From: Amblyornis subalaris
Lineage: Eukaryota; Chordata; Aves; Passeriformes; Ptilonorhynchidae
Length of the DNA stretch: 64,000 bases
Assembly (NCBI GenBank): GCA_018881555.1
Contig: JACAXG010000007.1
Coordinates: 12,629,235-12,693,234, forward strand
Reading direction: 5' to 3'
Shown: piece by piece, positions 12,501 to 25,500 of the stretch
Layout: each line of letters starts with the position of its first letter
How positions within the stretch are numbered: position 1 is the first letter of the stretch
Made by a program: the position numbers and the translations under genes
Notes under the pieces: model-generated
The model's input: only the letters and a program-made list of their open reading frames with translations
Database searches by the model: none
What the model was told of the DNA's origin: nothing

Positions 12501-14447
12501 CCCTTCTTGGCTAAATAGACGATGGCAGCAGGAGAGCTCACACTTTACCCTCCCGCTCTAAATGTTCTTAGACCTTCCTAAGTACAGCCAAGGGGAGGAC
12601 TTTCTTAATCAACCTCACTGGTGATCTCACTGAAGGTCTTTAGCAAGGTTTATTATTTTCTTCATCTTCGGCCTGAGTTGGTGAGATGGGTAATTAATTA
12701 NAGTTTATCCATTTGTCAGGATGATTAAAGCAGCTCTGCTCTGTAGCTTGACCTTCAGGTAACCGGAGTACTCCTTTCACTTAATGTTACCTACCATTGC
12801 ATGAGATTTTTGCAGCCTCTGGTACCTAATATTTTCCTCTACATTTTTCTGAGTGTTTATATTCTTCTAGTAGGATTATTTTAATTTTTTTATCTAAAAA
12901 ATACATTGAATCATTTTCATTAGGACTGGAGGAATTTCTGGGGCCCACAAGAACACTCACATTGAATTTAGTGGGCAGTCTTGTAGGTTTATCAGCTTCC
13001 CTACAGATCTACAACAGTTTTATTGAAACTAATATAGAAAACTTTCTTGCCTCTTAGTAATTTATTCTCTCTTTACCAAAGCTAAAGATAAATCTTTTGT
13101 GATCCTGCTCTCAGAGTTTTGATTGAAAACTGCACTCTTGCTCATAGAGGATCCTGAGAGAACCAGTTTAAATGCCTACTAGAGTGGCGGAGGATAGTGA
13201 GGATTTTGTTACCACAAGTCCAGACTGATGCTGAGAAGGTATCCTTGGAATCTTGCATGTAATACTCTCGCTTGTTCTTAAACAGTAAAACAAACTAAGG
13301 ACACCTGTCAGATTTTCCTTGTCTTTACCTTTACTTGNCTTGAAAAGACTCTCCATTACTTTCTCCTTCCAAATTATCTCTTTTGACTTGTCCACCTAGA
13401 CAATTCCAACAGATGCTCCTGTTTCTGTCTTGGGAAAGACTTTTGATCTTGGATCCTAAATTCTGTAGCAATACAGAACTGGCAGCATTATGGAGGACAG
13501 GAAGCCTGAAACTTGGCCACCTTCCTTCTGGTGTGCTCTTGAGAAGGCTCTGCTTTTTACTCCCTGGTGACTTTTCTCACAGCACCATTGTACGTTAGTT
13601 CACTGCACATCAAAGGAAAATGTTCTATATTAAAATACAATAGTGCCTGGTGTTGATACTGTAATTGTGTATTCATATTCATAGATTACTTCAGAAAACT
13701 CCAATACTTGCCAGAGTAGAGAAATTGTGAGCAGAGATTCCATAAGTCATGAGATTGCCTTAAAACCCCGAGACTCCAGGGTACGTGCATGTGTATTTCT
13801 CTTGGGTATTTCTTAAGGGTTTATATTTTCAAGCTTTCCCCTGCCAGCTGAAAAGCAAGTCACTTATGAATAAAAGAAAAGCTGAGAATTTCCTTCATGT
13901 TGGAGGCCTTCAGGAGCCACAACTTGAGCATGAAATGTCACTGGATTTGTAATGAAATCATAGGAGCTGGCAGGGCTGCCAACATTCTGTCCTCTGCCTA
14001 CTTCTTAAAAACAAAACCCTTTAAAATTGGACTGTCGTTCCTGGAAAATTGAGTATTACTGTCCTTCAATACATACCTCCTGTTCTGTGAACTAACGTNT
14101 AATTTTTTTTGCATTAAACATATGATTAACAGCAGAGCAGAAGTGTTTAATAATGATAAATAGCTGAGGATTTAGTGTATATCATATATGTGAGTCCACC
14201 TCTTTTTTGTGTTGGTGTTTTTTAGCTGTAGATACACATCTGCAATAAAACTGTAGTAAATACTTTGAGGAAACTTTTGCATTATTCCTTCAAAAAAGAT
14301 TTTTCTCCACAGCCCAAACTTTTGTAATTTAAAACCAAACATATGCATTGTCCGCACATTTCAAGAGGCAGCTGGATTAAAACCTTTTGGATGAGATTTT
14401 AATGAATGACTGTGTTCTCTCACTGAATCAGTGCAGGGAGTAAATTT

Positions 14448-14462
14448 TTAATGACTCATTAA
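14448..14462. promoter_or_regulatory. AP-1-type site in a 15-base palindrome
   Basis: TTAATGA-C-TCATTAA contains TGACTCA at 14452-14458, the consensus core for AP-1 (Fos/Jun) and related bZIP factors. The flanking TTAA extends the symmetry. The surrounding 100 bases are AT-rich with several TAAT cores. Activity is only inferred. Confidence 0.3.
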
Positions 14463-17400
14463 CAAAGTTAATAGTTTTGAAAATCATTACAGTGTGATTC
14501 CATTATTTTGTTTCTTTTTGCAGTGCTACTAATGCTCCATGCATCATAGTAATGTTTTTCTTTTGGTGCTTCCAACAGAAGTTGTTCTGACTCAGAGCTT
14601 CCTCTAGGAAATGTGTTATGAAAATGGTAATTTAGGAATAGTCTTGAGATGTTCAGGAGTTGGATTTAGGATCACAACACACCTACTTGAGGGCCAGACA
14701 CCACAGCCCATATGGACCCCTTTAGAAGGAGATACATATCCAATATGATTTTCAAAAATATTTTAGTAGCCTAACATCTTGATTTAAGTAGGAGTCAGAG
14801 CGCAAAAATTTGTAGGTACTCTATATAACCCTATATGCTGCCCAGCTTTGTTTTCATTCCTTCACTGTTTGAAATATTTCAGATGGTCCTAGGTCTGNAT
14901 TCATACTCCCACTGACTAGAGATTTATGCTCAATACCGTGTATTCCCTTCTATCTACAGGCAGCACTTTCTATTGGCTATATTTTATGTACAGACATATC
15001 TTTTATAGAAGTCCTTTTGCTACAGCTGTCGCCACGAAAATCATTCTGTCGCATTCAGTTCAGATCGAGTACTTTGAGTGGATAAAAAAATACCTAAAAT
15101 TATTTTCTGTAATTTATCTCTTAGTCAAATGTCTGTATAGTCCATTGCCCGCTGAGTGAAGAGAATTTATAATAAATGTTAGCTAACAAGCTTCTTCCTT
15201 GCTAACTAGAGCATTAAATTCATTGACAAATGTTGTCACGAGTTGGTTTGTGAGCAAATAAATGGAGTTCAGAAGTAAGGAGAAGAAATATGAGGCCACA
15301 GAAAGGGGCTTGGAGAAATTTGAAAGCTTAANGCTTGTCAGCATTAGAGGAGACCTTTATCCTGACCAAAACATACATGACAATGTNCTATAAAGTGATT
15401 AATGGAGGAGGTAGTATGGTCCCCCAACCCATACTGAAAAGTATATATGTGTTCAGAGATAGCAAAAGGGGTGAATTTAAAACTAAAACAATTATTCCCG
15501 TTGGTTCGAGAGCAATTTATGGTACTAAACGAGATAAACAGAGCTGATCTTTTTTTTATGAAGGCTGCCTCCCATATGGGTTCATGGCCAGACTACCCAA
15601 GGTGTCGGAATGTATCAGGAGATGTTATTTACTGTTTTGCAGACAACACCAGTATTGAAGCCTGCACTCAGGGAGCCTTGCAGCTTGGGCCTGAATGTAA
15701 AATAACCACAGGCAGAAGCAACTTCCTCTCTTGCCTATCCAGCCCCAGCCAAGCATTGGTTAGGTTTGTCTCTTACAAGATCTTTGGAGTTAAGGAACCT
15801 CTTAGCCTGCAGCGCATACTTCTACTGAGGCCTTTAAGTGCTGGTATGAGGGCATTATATTTCTGAAAGACACTAAATTTCAAGACATGTTGTCTCTACT
15901 TTGCATGTTTCCTGCTCATCTTTGTATGCATCTCTGTCATGATGGGGACTGTCATCCAGGAGATATTCACGGATGATATTTCCCTAGTCTGCAGGCAATA
16001 GACCCTGCAGTAGTCTCAGTCTTGCTGTTTTTCAGGGACTAAAGCTTGCTGCCATAAGAGTGAATTGGGTTACTAGGAGAAATTAAATGTTTTCATGGAC
16101 AGGACTACAGGAAATCAGAGTTTTATGAACCACCTACCCCAGAGGTGCTTGCAGATCCCACAATTTCAGTCATAAATGGGAANGTACCTATGTGTCACTT
16201 ATCCAATCTCACTCCTGCTCCCGATGCTCCCAAGGTTTGTTTCCCTTTGACAGGGACACTGATTTCCTTATCAGTCTCATGGTGGCGGTGCCTAAACCTC
16301 AGAGNTGGCACTGCCTCTGCCAGGAGCTGGCATGACCGATTGGGTCTTCAGGTAGTTTGGTTTCAAAAGAAGAAATTTATTTTTTACATTGGAAATGTCC
16401 CCTGATGTTAAGNACTAGAAAGAGATCCATGGAGAAAGAGTAACCATCTGTAGGGGTTAGACATTGCTAGGCAGCACGGACAGAGAAGAAAGGGAACCCA
16501 TATCTTTGGGCCCCAGCCTGCAACCATCAGGCCTGGCTGTTTCTGCAGGTGCTCTAGAGTTTCTTAACAGGTTATGGCTGTATTATTGTAGTTGCTGATA
16601 CAGGTTGTAGTCAACCCATGCAAGCTATCATCAAATTTGGGTTTAGGTGCATGCATGTTTAGGCCAGTGCAGAGTGAGAGTGAGCAGCGTTTGGAAGGGA
16701 GGCTGCTTTGTATGTGCTGCTGTATGTTACTGGACATTTAATTCAAGGAGAAATTCAGTGTGCTTTGTCCCCATAAGAAATCAGTGAACTGTGCAGCATT
16801 CTAAAAGTTCTGTGTAGAGTTCTTAGAAATGGCAGTGCTGAAAAATAAAATGAACTGATATTATTGGCTCATTCAGCATTGCAGTATTTTTGAGACTACT
16901 TATTGATAATATATAGATTCTAATTGGTAATTCCCACTTTTAATTATCATACATTTAGTTGCAGCAAATGGTCCCCTTGCTTTTTAATGTAAATAAATTT
17001 GGTGAGCATGTGTTTAATGGCCTCTCTCATATTTTCATTTTAACCACCACTGGAATTTATTCTACTTGAGCTAAGCACCTCCATATTTTGTGGCAGTTTA
17101 CTTATCTATCGTTCTTCTGAAAGTATCACAGACAAGATAAATGGATTGGCACCAATTTGGTACTTGNGCAATTAATGTGAAAGCTATTTCTAAATCATTA
17201 GTTTGTTATACATGGCATTTTATCTTTGCTTAGAAAAGAATGCACTAAGTGCAGATGCTAACTATAGATTAAGAAAATTTACTTTGAAATGTAATAAACT
17301 TTGGAGAGGGGATTGCCTCTAAAGGTAACGTCCTCATGCATAAGTGCTCAGTGCTAAATACTTTTATTTTAAATCCATTTTTACTCATAAGTTTGAGGTG

Positions 17401-19358
17401 ATTGTCTGTCTAAATAACAATGCACTTCAGAAACACCGACTTATGGTTTATTTAAAAAAAACCCAGACACCACCATCACTACTCAAAACACATTGTTATT
17501 CCTGCACATCCTCAGCAACTGAGGGGACTGAATAATTTCATACTCAAGTTCTGGTATCAGATTTTGTATATGTCACTTCTGAGTGAAGATATTTCATCCC
17601 AAGCAAAAACTGAAGACTGTCTTTTAGTGCATTTTTTCACTGATTGAAGTTACATACATGATTTTATGCCTATATAGAGCCTGGGTAAAGGTTTGGGTCT
17701 GGGTCCCACAGGGCCTTCAGTTTCACCAACTGCAATTTCTACCGAAAGAAGCAAAATTTCCAGCCAGTTCATGCACAACAAATTTCAGTCCTGAGTGTGT
17801 AGCTGATCAGTGGATGTCACAGTGGTCAGCTAAGAGTATCACACATTGGAAAACTTCTGGGAGGGAATGATTCTGAGTGATACAAACTATAATACAGACA
17901 CACACTCACCATTTGCACTGTGTCACCTGAACCTGCAGCGCAATAAAGCAGAGAAATGGTACTGTGAATTACCATGGGGAGGGAAAGATGGTCAATAGTG
18001 TGATATTAATGAGATTCATGGTATAGATTTCCATTTGCAGCCACAGGGCTGCTGATAGAGAAGTAGTAAAAACTGTGATGTATCTAATGAAGGATCTTGT
18101 GTCTTGTCTATTTAAAAACAAGTTTTGCACCCAAAATCAGTTCCCAGTAGCTACAAAGTTATCCAACAGCCCAAAGTGAAAGAGGTGACCCTAGTCATTG
18201 ATTAGCTGGGAAATTGAACTTAAGAGTGATGTCCATGGCCAACTGATGCTATGGTGCATACACATGCACCATGTATTCTGGCTTCTACCCTTAAATATTA
18301 GCTTTTTCCTTCCATATTGTGTCTAAAAATACTTGAAAATTTCACTCTAGGAGATTAAAATTGCCTGAGTCTTGAAAGTGTTCTCCTAGCAGCAGCCAGN
18401 GAGATTGGAGAAGAGTGCCACGTAACTTGAAAACGTATAATTAACACTGTCAAGCACATTTCCCCAAGGATAGGCCTCTTTAAAAGCCTTGATTTCCAGG
18501 AATCCCTATGCAGATCAGCTTGTGTGTCCCAAGCACCTTTGCAAATTAGGCTGCTTATGTTGTCAGTGAGGTATCCTCATGCAAATTTGAAAAGTTGATA
18601 GACATGTATACCAGGTTTCTGCAGGGCTTATGCACAGTGACTCCTGTGGACTTTCAAGGAAAGCACTGACTGCAAGAAACATTTCAGTGTGTCCTACAGT
18701 CTATCTGCATGTGGCATCTCATGTCACAGTAACCAAGGAGATAATTCTTCAATAGAATAGAAAATAATTTTGCAAAATGAGAGCTAGTGAGAAAGAAAAC
18801 TGAACACAGGAAGATAGAAAACATCATGACACAATTAATACAGTAATCTGTTCATCAATTACTGTTTGAAGTATATGTCAAGTTCTTTTCTTTTGATTTG
18901 TATCAGATGGATCAGCATTGCTTCCAGGAATAAAGTGATCGTCTTTTTGTTCCTTTTGCTTTCTTTCCTTTCCTGCCTAGGACACATAATCAATATCTGT
19001 AAATTTCTTCATTTTAATGTCCCAATGTGAAATTTTTTTTAGAATACTTTTAGCTAAGGCTTAATAGGCAAAACATTTTTTTCCAGTGATCACTTGAAGG
19101 CATGTTGATCTTCACTCCTGCTCAGCACTTGCAGTGAAACCTTCATCTGATAAGAAAGAGGAACCGGGGACCAAGGCATACCTTTATTTTATACCTCTAC
19201 ACAGGAACCTCTTTATTCCTATGGGTATATATTTATGGGTAGGAAATGCTGCAACTGCATTTTCACTACCTTTTTTGCTATTAAATGTTGGGGTTTTCAT
19301 TTAAAAATTGGCAACCAAAACATATTTGCTTTGCTCTTTGCATTCCTGTTTTTGGTAG

Positions 19359-19590
19359 GAATCGTACAATTATAGTAGAATAGTTTGGGACCTCCCTGCC
19401 ATGGGCACAGACATCTGTCACTACATCAGGTTGCTTAAAGCCCTGTCTAACTTGACTTTGAGCACTTCCAGTGATAGAACATCTACAATTTCACTCAGCA
19501 ACTTGTTTCAGTGTCTCTCCCGCTTCATAGTAAAAAATGTCTTCTTTACATCCACTCTAACTTTACCCTCTTTCAGACTTGGAAGTTTTG
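19359..19590 (-). mobile_element. CR1 LINE fragment, reverse orientation, diverged
   Basis: The plus strand here reads as the reverse complement of a CR1 3' end. Recognisable blocks in order are a degraded tail (GAATCGTACAATTATAGTAG, the remains of GAATCATAGAAT repeats), AATAGTTTGGGACC, CCCTGCCATGGGCACAGACA, ACATCAGGTTGCTTAAAGCC, TTGAGCACTTCCAGTGATAG, CAACTTGTTTCAGTGTCTC and TAAAAAATGTCTTCTTTACA. Compared with the consensus I remember, roughly 35 bases are missing between TTTGGG and CCTGCCATGGG, so the copy has an internal deletion. Substitutions are many, so it is older than the copy at 48.9 kb. The right border near 19590 is where resemblance fades. Confidence 0.85.
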
Positions 19591-22500
19591 AATCTTTGTA
19601 TTCTCATTGCAAACTTGAACACATTTAATTAAAATAAGAACAAAAGCATATAAGCATTTCCAGTTACTTGAGTGTCATTAATCTTTGGATTAATTTTCTT
19701 TGAGCAGCTGTAATTTCCATGTGATGTTACTCAATAGCAGTTGTCTGGGATGTTACTCCTAAGTAGGGATCTGCTGCAGGAGTGTGGTGGATGTGAGCTG
19801 GAGCACAGATAACTGTTTGGCTCGGTGAACAATATCTGAGTCGTGCTTGGAGTGCTGGGGAGGGGAATTCAAGCTGACAAGCATGTATTTCTTGCATCGG
19901 GGAATATAAAAGGGGAAAATAAGACATGAGAGAGCATGAATACGTGCATGTCTTCAGGTCTACTTGTGTTCACAGACCTCTAACTCTAGAACTACTGCAT
20001 TCTTTTTTGGTCAGGGTTTGGGTATTCGGGATATCTGGGAAACATCCTCCATGGCCCAGCCGTGAGATAGCCTGTGTTCATTGCACACCAGCAGAGCACT
20101 CGGACTATCAGCTTTTAAACTGGGTTGCTTTCTCCTGTCATCTCTTTAATTACATGGTTGCACTTTGAATGCATCATAAATATCCCTTGGAACAGAGAGA
20201 GCCTGTTTCTGTCTGGCACGTCAGGTCATTCCTAACTCATGCCATAAGAACAGTCGGGGGAGCACTTGCCTGAGAAGAGACTGCAAGCACATGTGAATTC
20301 TCTAGTTACTCTATTGATTAACTAGTTCTTTTTGCTGTCCTGTGTTCCATCAATATTTCAAGTTTCCATTGGGATCAGTTTCTGCTCAGGATTTTCCTCA
20401 GTGTAAAAGAAACAGAAGGTACTGCAGAGTACTGTAGCATTTCTGGTNGATATTTTCTTCCTGGAGAGGCAGTAGCTTTGATGTGAATTACTTGGAGAAG
20501 GCAAGATTGTGACAGTATGCCTAAGGGCTGACTATCAGACTGGAATGAATGAGAGCATATATGCATTAGCTGTGTGAAACACTGTAGGCCTGAAGTATAT
20601 GCCTGCGAGTTTGTACAAGATATACAGCAGGCTCTCTTGGATAAGGAATTACTGAGATTTTGTGCAGGGAGCTCTTATGTGTATTGATAGCTGGCTCTGG
20701 AGCTGTACTGTGACCTCCTGGCTTGCACTCTACAAGAAATTCCACATACTGCTTTATCCTGCAATGGGGCTGTGATACCACCGAGGCTATAAATGCAAAC
20801 AGAAATGAAAAGCAGGGTGGAACACTTCTGTGCTGTAATTTGCTGGTGTTTTTGCTGCAAGGGCTGGTGACAGGTCAGCTTGAGGGTAACTCTTTCCTCT
20901 TTCCACTATGTATGTCCAAAGGCAGTCCTCATTAGTGATAATCCCTCTCTTGTGAAAAATGAATTCCCTGTTGCCAGTCCCACTGCACTTGGGCTCTGCA
21001 GGTGGCATTTCCTGGCAGTACCTTCTGGGATCTGTGGGAAGGTCAGGTGCCACGAAGGAATGAATTCAAATAGTAAAGGTAAAGATCAAATTATCAAAGG
21101 CAGCCGTTTACTTTCTATTTTTTTTTTTCATAACCCTTAACTGCAAATACAGACTGTGCTACCCAGGTTTGGGTCTTGAGTATGGGCAGACTCGTTTATA
21201 CCTCTGTGTATGTGCCTTGCAAAGGGCTCAGGTCAGCTGCATTTCGGGTAGACATGGTTTGGTTCCAGCTCACATTCCAACAACCCTCAAAACAGACTAT
21301 GAAGTTCTAGGCCAAGAAAAAAAAAGGGGGACTTGAACAGTTTTAATTTCTGATTTATTCTGACCTTTCGGTGCAAGTGGATGTATGACATCCTTTGTAT
21401 TATTCTTTGTGTGGGCTGATCAGAGAAGTGGTAAATCTCCTACTGTCAATCATGGAGCACAGGATTTTGGGATGCAACACAGGACTTGACAACTTCTGGG
21501 AGAGAAGGTTGGTCTCTGCAGCAGATGGAAATCAAGCTGTAATTTTGATTTCCCCATCCTAGGTCATCGGCCCAAATCAAGAAGCGAACTGCTGCAGGCA
21601 AAGCCTGCAGGGTCATGTGTTTGCTAAGTTAAAAGTACTGGAGGAGAGATCAGCTGAGACAGAATGACTCTGCATTATACCTTCACACACTTTGTGAGGG
21701 AATTGAGTAATGCTCTGTGTGTGACTGAGGCCCNTGCACAATCTTGTTCAGAATTTTCAACTTTGATGTAGTGCATTTGCATTGGATCCTCATAAACTTG
21801 TTCAGAGCCATGTTATAAGAAGTGTGGTTTGGAAATCCATATAAATCAGCTAAAATTCTANTATTGTAGCAGATCATAGGTGCTCACAAGACACTTCTGC
21901 AAAGCAAAAAGGTTTCTAAAACCTTTTTAGAAATACATGGTTTTGTTCAAGAAGAGGTTGAAATATACATTTAACAGCATTTCGCTTCTCAGTTTACAAA
22001 GGCTGGTGAGATCACTTCAGTGTGAATGGCTTTCAAACAGACAACAAAATTGAAACAAAAGTCAGGTTTACAGGAGATGTACGATTCCAGAAGTAATTAT
22101 AGAGAGTGATACTAAGAGCACCTAAAACAATGCAACTGAATTATCCCAAGATATATGTATAACAAATCCTGTCAAGATTAATTAAGGTCAACGAACACAT
22201 TGAAAAATCTCACAGAGGGTAAAGAGATAGAAAGGTTCTTTTAGTCATTAATCCAATTCTAAACCTGAAAGACCTTATAGAAATAAACTCAATAGGAGAG
22301 GAGGATAGAAAGTAGAGGAACGAGTTTTCCATAGCGCACAAAAGTTGCAACACAGAGTTTGAAGGTTTTGGTGTGGAGCCACTTTCATGACAGTCTGAAT
22401 TAACCATTTACTACTCTTAACATAGCAGGAAACTTTACAAGAAATGAAAATGCAGATATTATTAGCATCTTTAAAAAGACACCACTTTNGTGGGTAAAAA

Positions 22501-25500
22501 TGCAGTGTAAAAAAGTCTGAAAATAGTGGTCAGTGTTAGTAGTCCTGCTTGTCTGCTGTCTTAACTGCCCATTGCTCTCCTGCAGTCTGTCCATAGTAGT
22601 TCCATGAGCTGTAGCATCCCCTCTCTCCTATCTCTTCTCCATGAAACATGCCTGGAGATGTGGAAGCTTCTTTTTGTCATCCAGGTCAGGGCTGTGTGTT
22701 GGCTAAGATCTTGTGTCTCAGAAAGGGCAACTGCCAAGATTGTTGAGTCAAGTTCCCAGCATCTTGGGATTCAGAGTCATCTCAGACAAGCGTGTGGCAG
22801 CCAGTCCCCTCTGCATCTCGGGTTTTTTTGCTCTGTAAATCGGAAGTCCTGCTATTTGCCATCTCCTGCCTGCAGGGTGTACACCCGAGTAATGCACTGT
22901 GTAGGTGCCAGATATCTTCACTCAGTTGCCTGGCTATAAATATTAATGGGCAGAACACTTGACTTGGTGACCTAAGATGGGCATTAACTCAACAGTTTCA
23001 CTGCTGATAGTATTAAAATATGAACTCCTTTAAAAGCTTGACCTTTTAATCATGTACANTTTTGCAGGTTAAATAATAACCTTTTGATGGGTAGAAGAGA
23101 CTTGGGATGGTCTGGGTTTTAAAATTCCAAGTGGTGCCTTCAGTGACAGCTTTTCATTCAGCTTAGCAGATCCTCACCTGTCCTAGCCGACAAGGAGATT
23201 CTTTTGGCAAATGAGAGGACGTTTGCTTGTGTGTTAAAGTGGCCAGAAGCTCTGCAGGAAAAAGCAGTCTGAGAGCATCAGTGAGATGCTTGGATTTATC
23301 CGTGTACTGTTGCTGGATGGTTGCAAAAAAGCCTCACCTAAGATGATGAGTTGGAAAAGGAAATACAAGACTGCAGAAAAATATCTTGATAGGTTGCATT
23401 GTGCTTAATGATGTTATATTTTGAATTTGGGAAGATCACAATCTGATACAGACTTTTAGTGATATTTACGAGGATTGGTGCTACTAAATCCACATCAACA
23501 CACCTCAGTTGCAATCTGGTCCAATCAAAAATGCTATAGCTCTCAAAGTTCAACTAAACAGAGAAATTTCCCAGGCATGATCTTAAGATTTCATGACAAC
23601 TATTTATACTTTGAGCTAAAAGGGACACCATTTTCAAAAGGTGTTTTTCACCATTTACCAGCTTCCATTGTTCAGATAAGACTTGCAAAAACAGAGGCTC
23701 TTACTGTCATTGCCAGTTTGCTTTCCCATGAACACAGTAGTGGAACTTTTCTTTTTGTTGCAGCAGGATCTATAAGAATGTGAAGAATAAGAAATGTGTC
23801 AAAATGAGGTTTTTCCACTAAAATAGTGCGGTTTCAGAAAGCAGAAACCTCATGGGCATATATACAATTTGATGCCTTTTTCAATCAGAAGGAGTGGAAG
23901 CAAATAGTTTGTTCATGTCATTTAAGTAATGCTGAATTGTTTCTCTCAATTAGTTAAAACATTTAATTTTCACGCTGTTTCATTTAATTCCATTGATACT
24001 TTTGTACTATAACATTCATTTTATGCTAAAATGTTCTTTATTTTCTTTTAAATTACTTCAATGTTGATTTAAAGCATCTTCTTCTCTTTTTAAAGAAAAA
24101 AGAGTCATCTACATAAAAACAGAACCTTTCGGTATGTCACCAGTTTCACAAGAATTTTTAAGTATTTTTAAAGTTCTCAAGAAACATCAACTCTTGCGCT
24201 ATTTTGCAATACAAATGCATTTCAAAATGACATAAGATCCCACTGAACAGAAATANTTTCTTTGCGGTTCTAGTCAATAAATTGCTTTGGACTGTTACGA
24301 GTACTGACAGGATGTATTATTACTTCTACTGGGTGNTATTTCTTCATTATGTCTTCAGTCTGAGTTCTGTCTGAAATGTGTTTAAGTACTCATTATACTG
24401 ATCTTGTATCACAGGCTCAGTCTTTGCATTTAAAAAAAAAAGAGGTATGCATTATTCAGTTTTTTGGTGATCATGACCACACACTATGTATAAGGGAGGG
24501 GGTCAATGTCTTTCCAAAAATGCCTTTTGTGCAATTCCTAAATTCAGGCTATCCTAGCATAGAACTCTTCTGTTTGGTTTTTGTGGTGTTTTCATTGTTG
24601 TTTTGGTTTGGTTTTCTTTTCTCTGGGTGGCATGTTATTATTTCTGATCACAAACCAAGCTATTCCCATTAGTCAGACACGCAGGCAGGCTTTCTGGTTT
24701 TTTGGGGATTTTTGATAAGGTTAGTGGCTTTCCTTGGAAAGGGATGAGTATTATCTACATGATTCCTTAGGATAACTGGGGTGGATATGGTGAGTGGGCT
24801 AGTTCAAGCAAGTTTAGGCAGCGCTGCCAACATCCTAGCGAACATCCAGGGCATCTGGATGTGTGCCCTCTTTGGATGTGTGCACTCTCTGGTGTGTTCT
24901 GCAGCCTGCAGTTGGCTCAAAGCCACAGACACACAACCANGGCATGTGGCCCTCATTTGCAGATGATGTTTGCCCTGTCCCTGAGGTTTGCTTTTACTAC
25001 AAACCTCTTGCCTTTGTGAACCACACTTTCGCCTTGGATAAACCTAATCAAATGTCCTTAGGTTCTCACTGAGGCATGTGATTTACATGCTGACCAGTGC
25101 TAGTAACTCCTTTGTACTCTCTCAGGTCAAAGATAATCTGAAAAGCAGAGGCAGAGTGGAGATGCAGTGCTTTACATGATGAAGCTGTGCAGAACCATCT
25201 GCTAGTAGGTAGAGGTGCACTGAGTTGGTAGGTTGTTGGCAGGTTGGCCAAGGCTAGAGCCATAAAAATAACTTTCTTTTGGACTGCTCATATGCAACTT
25301 TTTGACAGTGAGGACTATGTATTAGCAGTTTCAGAACAGCTTGNTTTTAGAACTGCATTTTGAATTTTAGTCTTCATGCAGCAATTGTGACTGGAGACTT
25401 CTGGAGTGATTTAGATTTGTGGTGAACAAGAACAGAGCATTCCCTCTCCCTGCTGCCTCCCCAGTGGTCGATGAGAAGCAACCCTACATGAGGTGTGCTA

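Larger units (their letters stand above)
9346..19358. other. Noncoding stretch, no gene recognised
   Basis: The stretch is AT-rich with many isolated Ns. The longest open frame is 139 codons on the plus strand at 15447-15866; it has no recognised domain, no clear splice borders and another open frame overlapping its start. Notable short sites are the palindrome at 9561-9572 and the AP-1-like palindrome at 14448-14462. I see no repeat family here. Confidence 0.6.

Noticed and set aside
15500..15520. GGTTCGAG resembling a tRNA B box (also GGTTCGATTACC near 34003)
   Set aside because: No A box at the right distance and no cloverleaf could be drawn around either site.
15447..15866. 139-codon plus-strand open frame with cysteines
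   Set aside because: It looked somewhat protein-like, but I found no family resemblance and no clear splice or promoter context.
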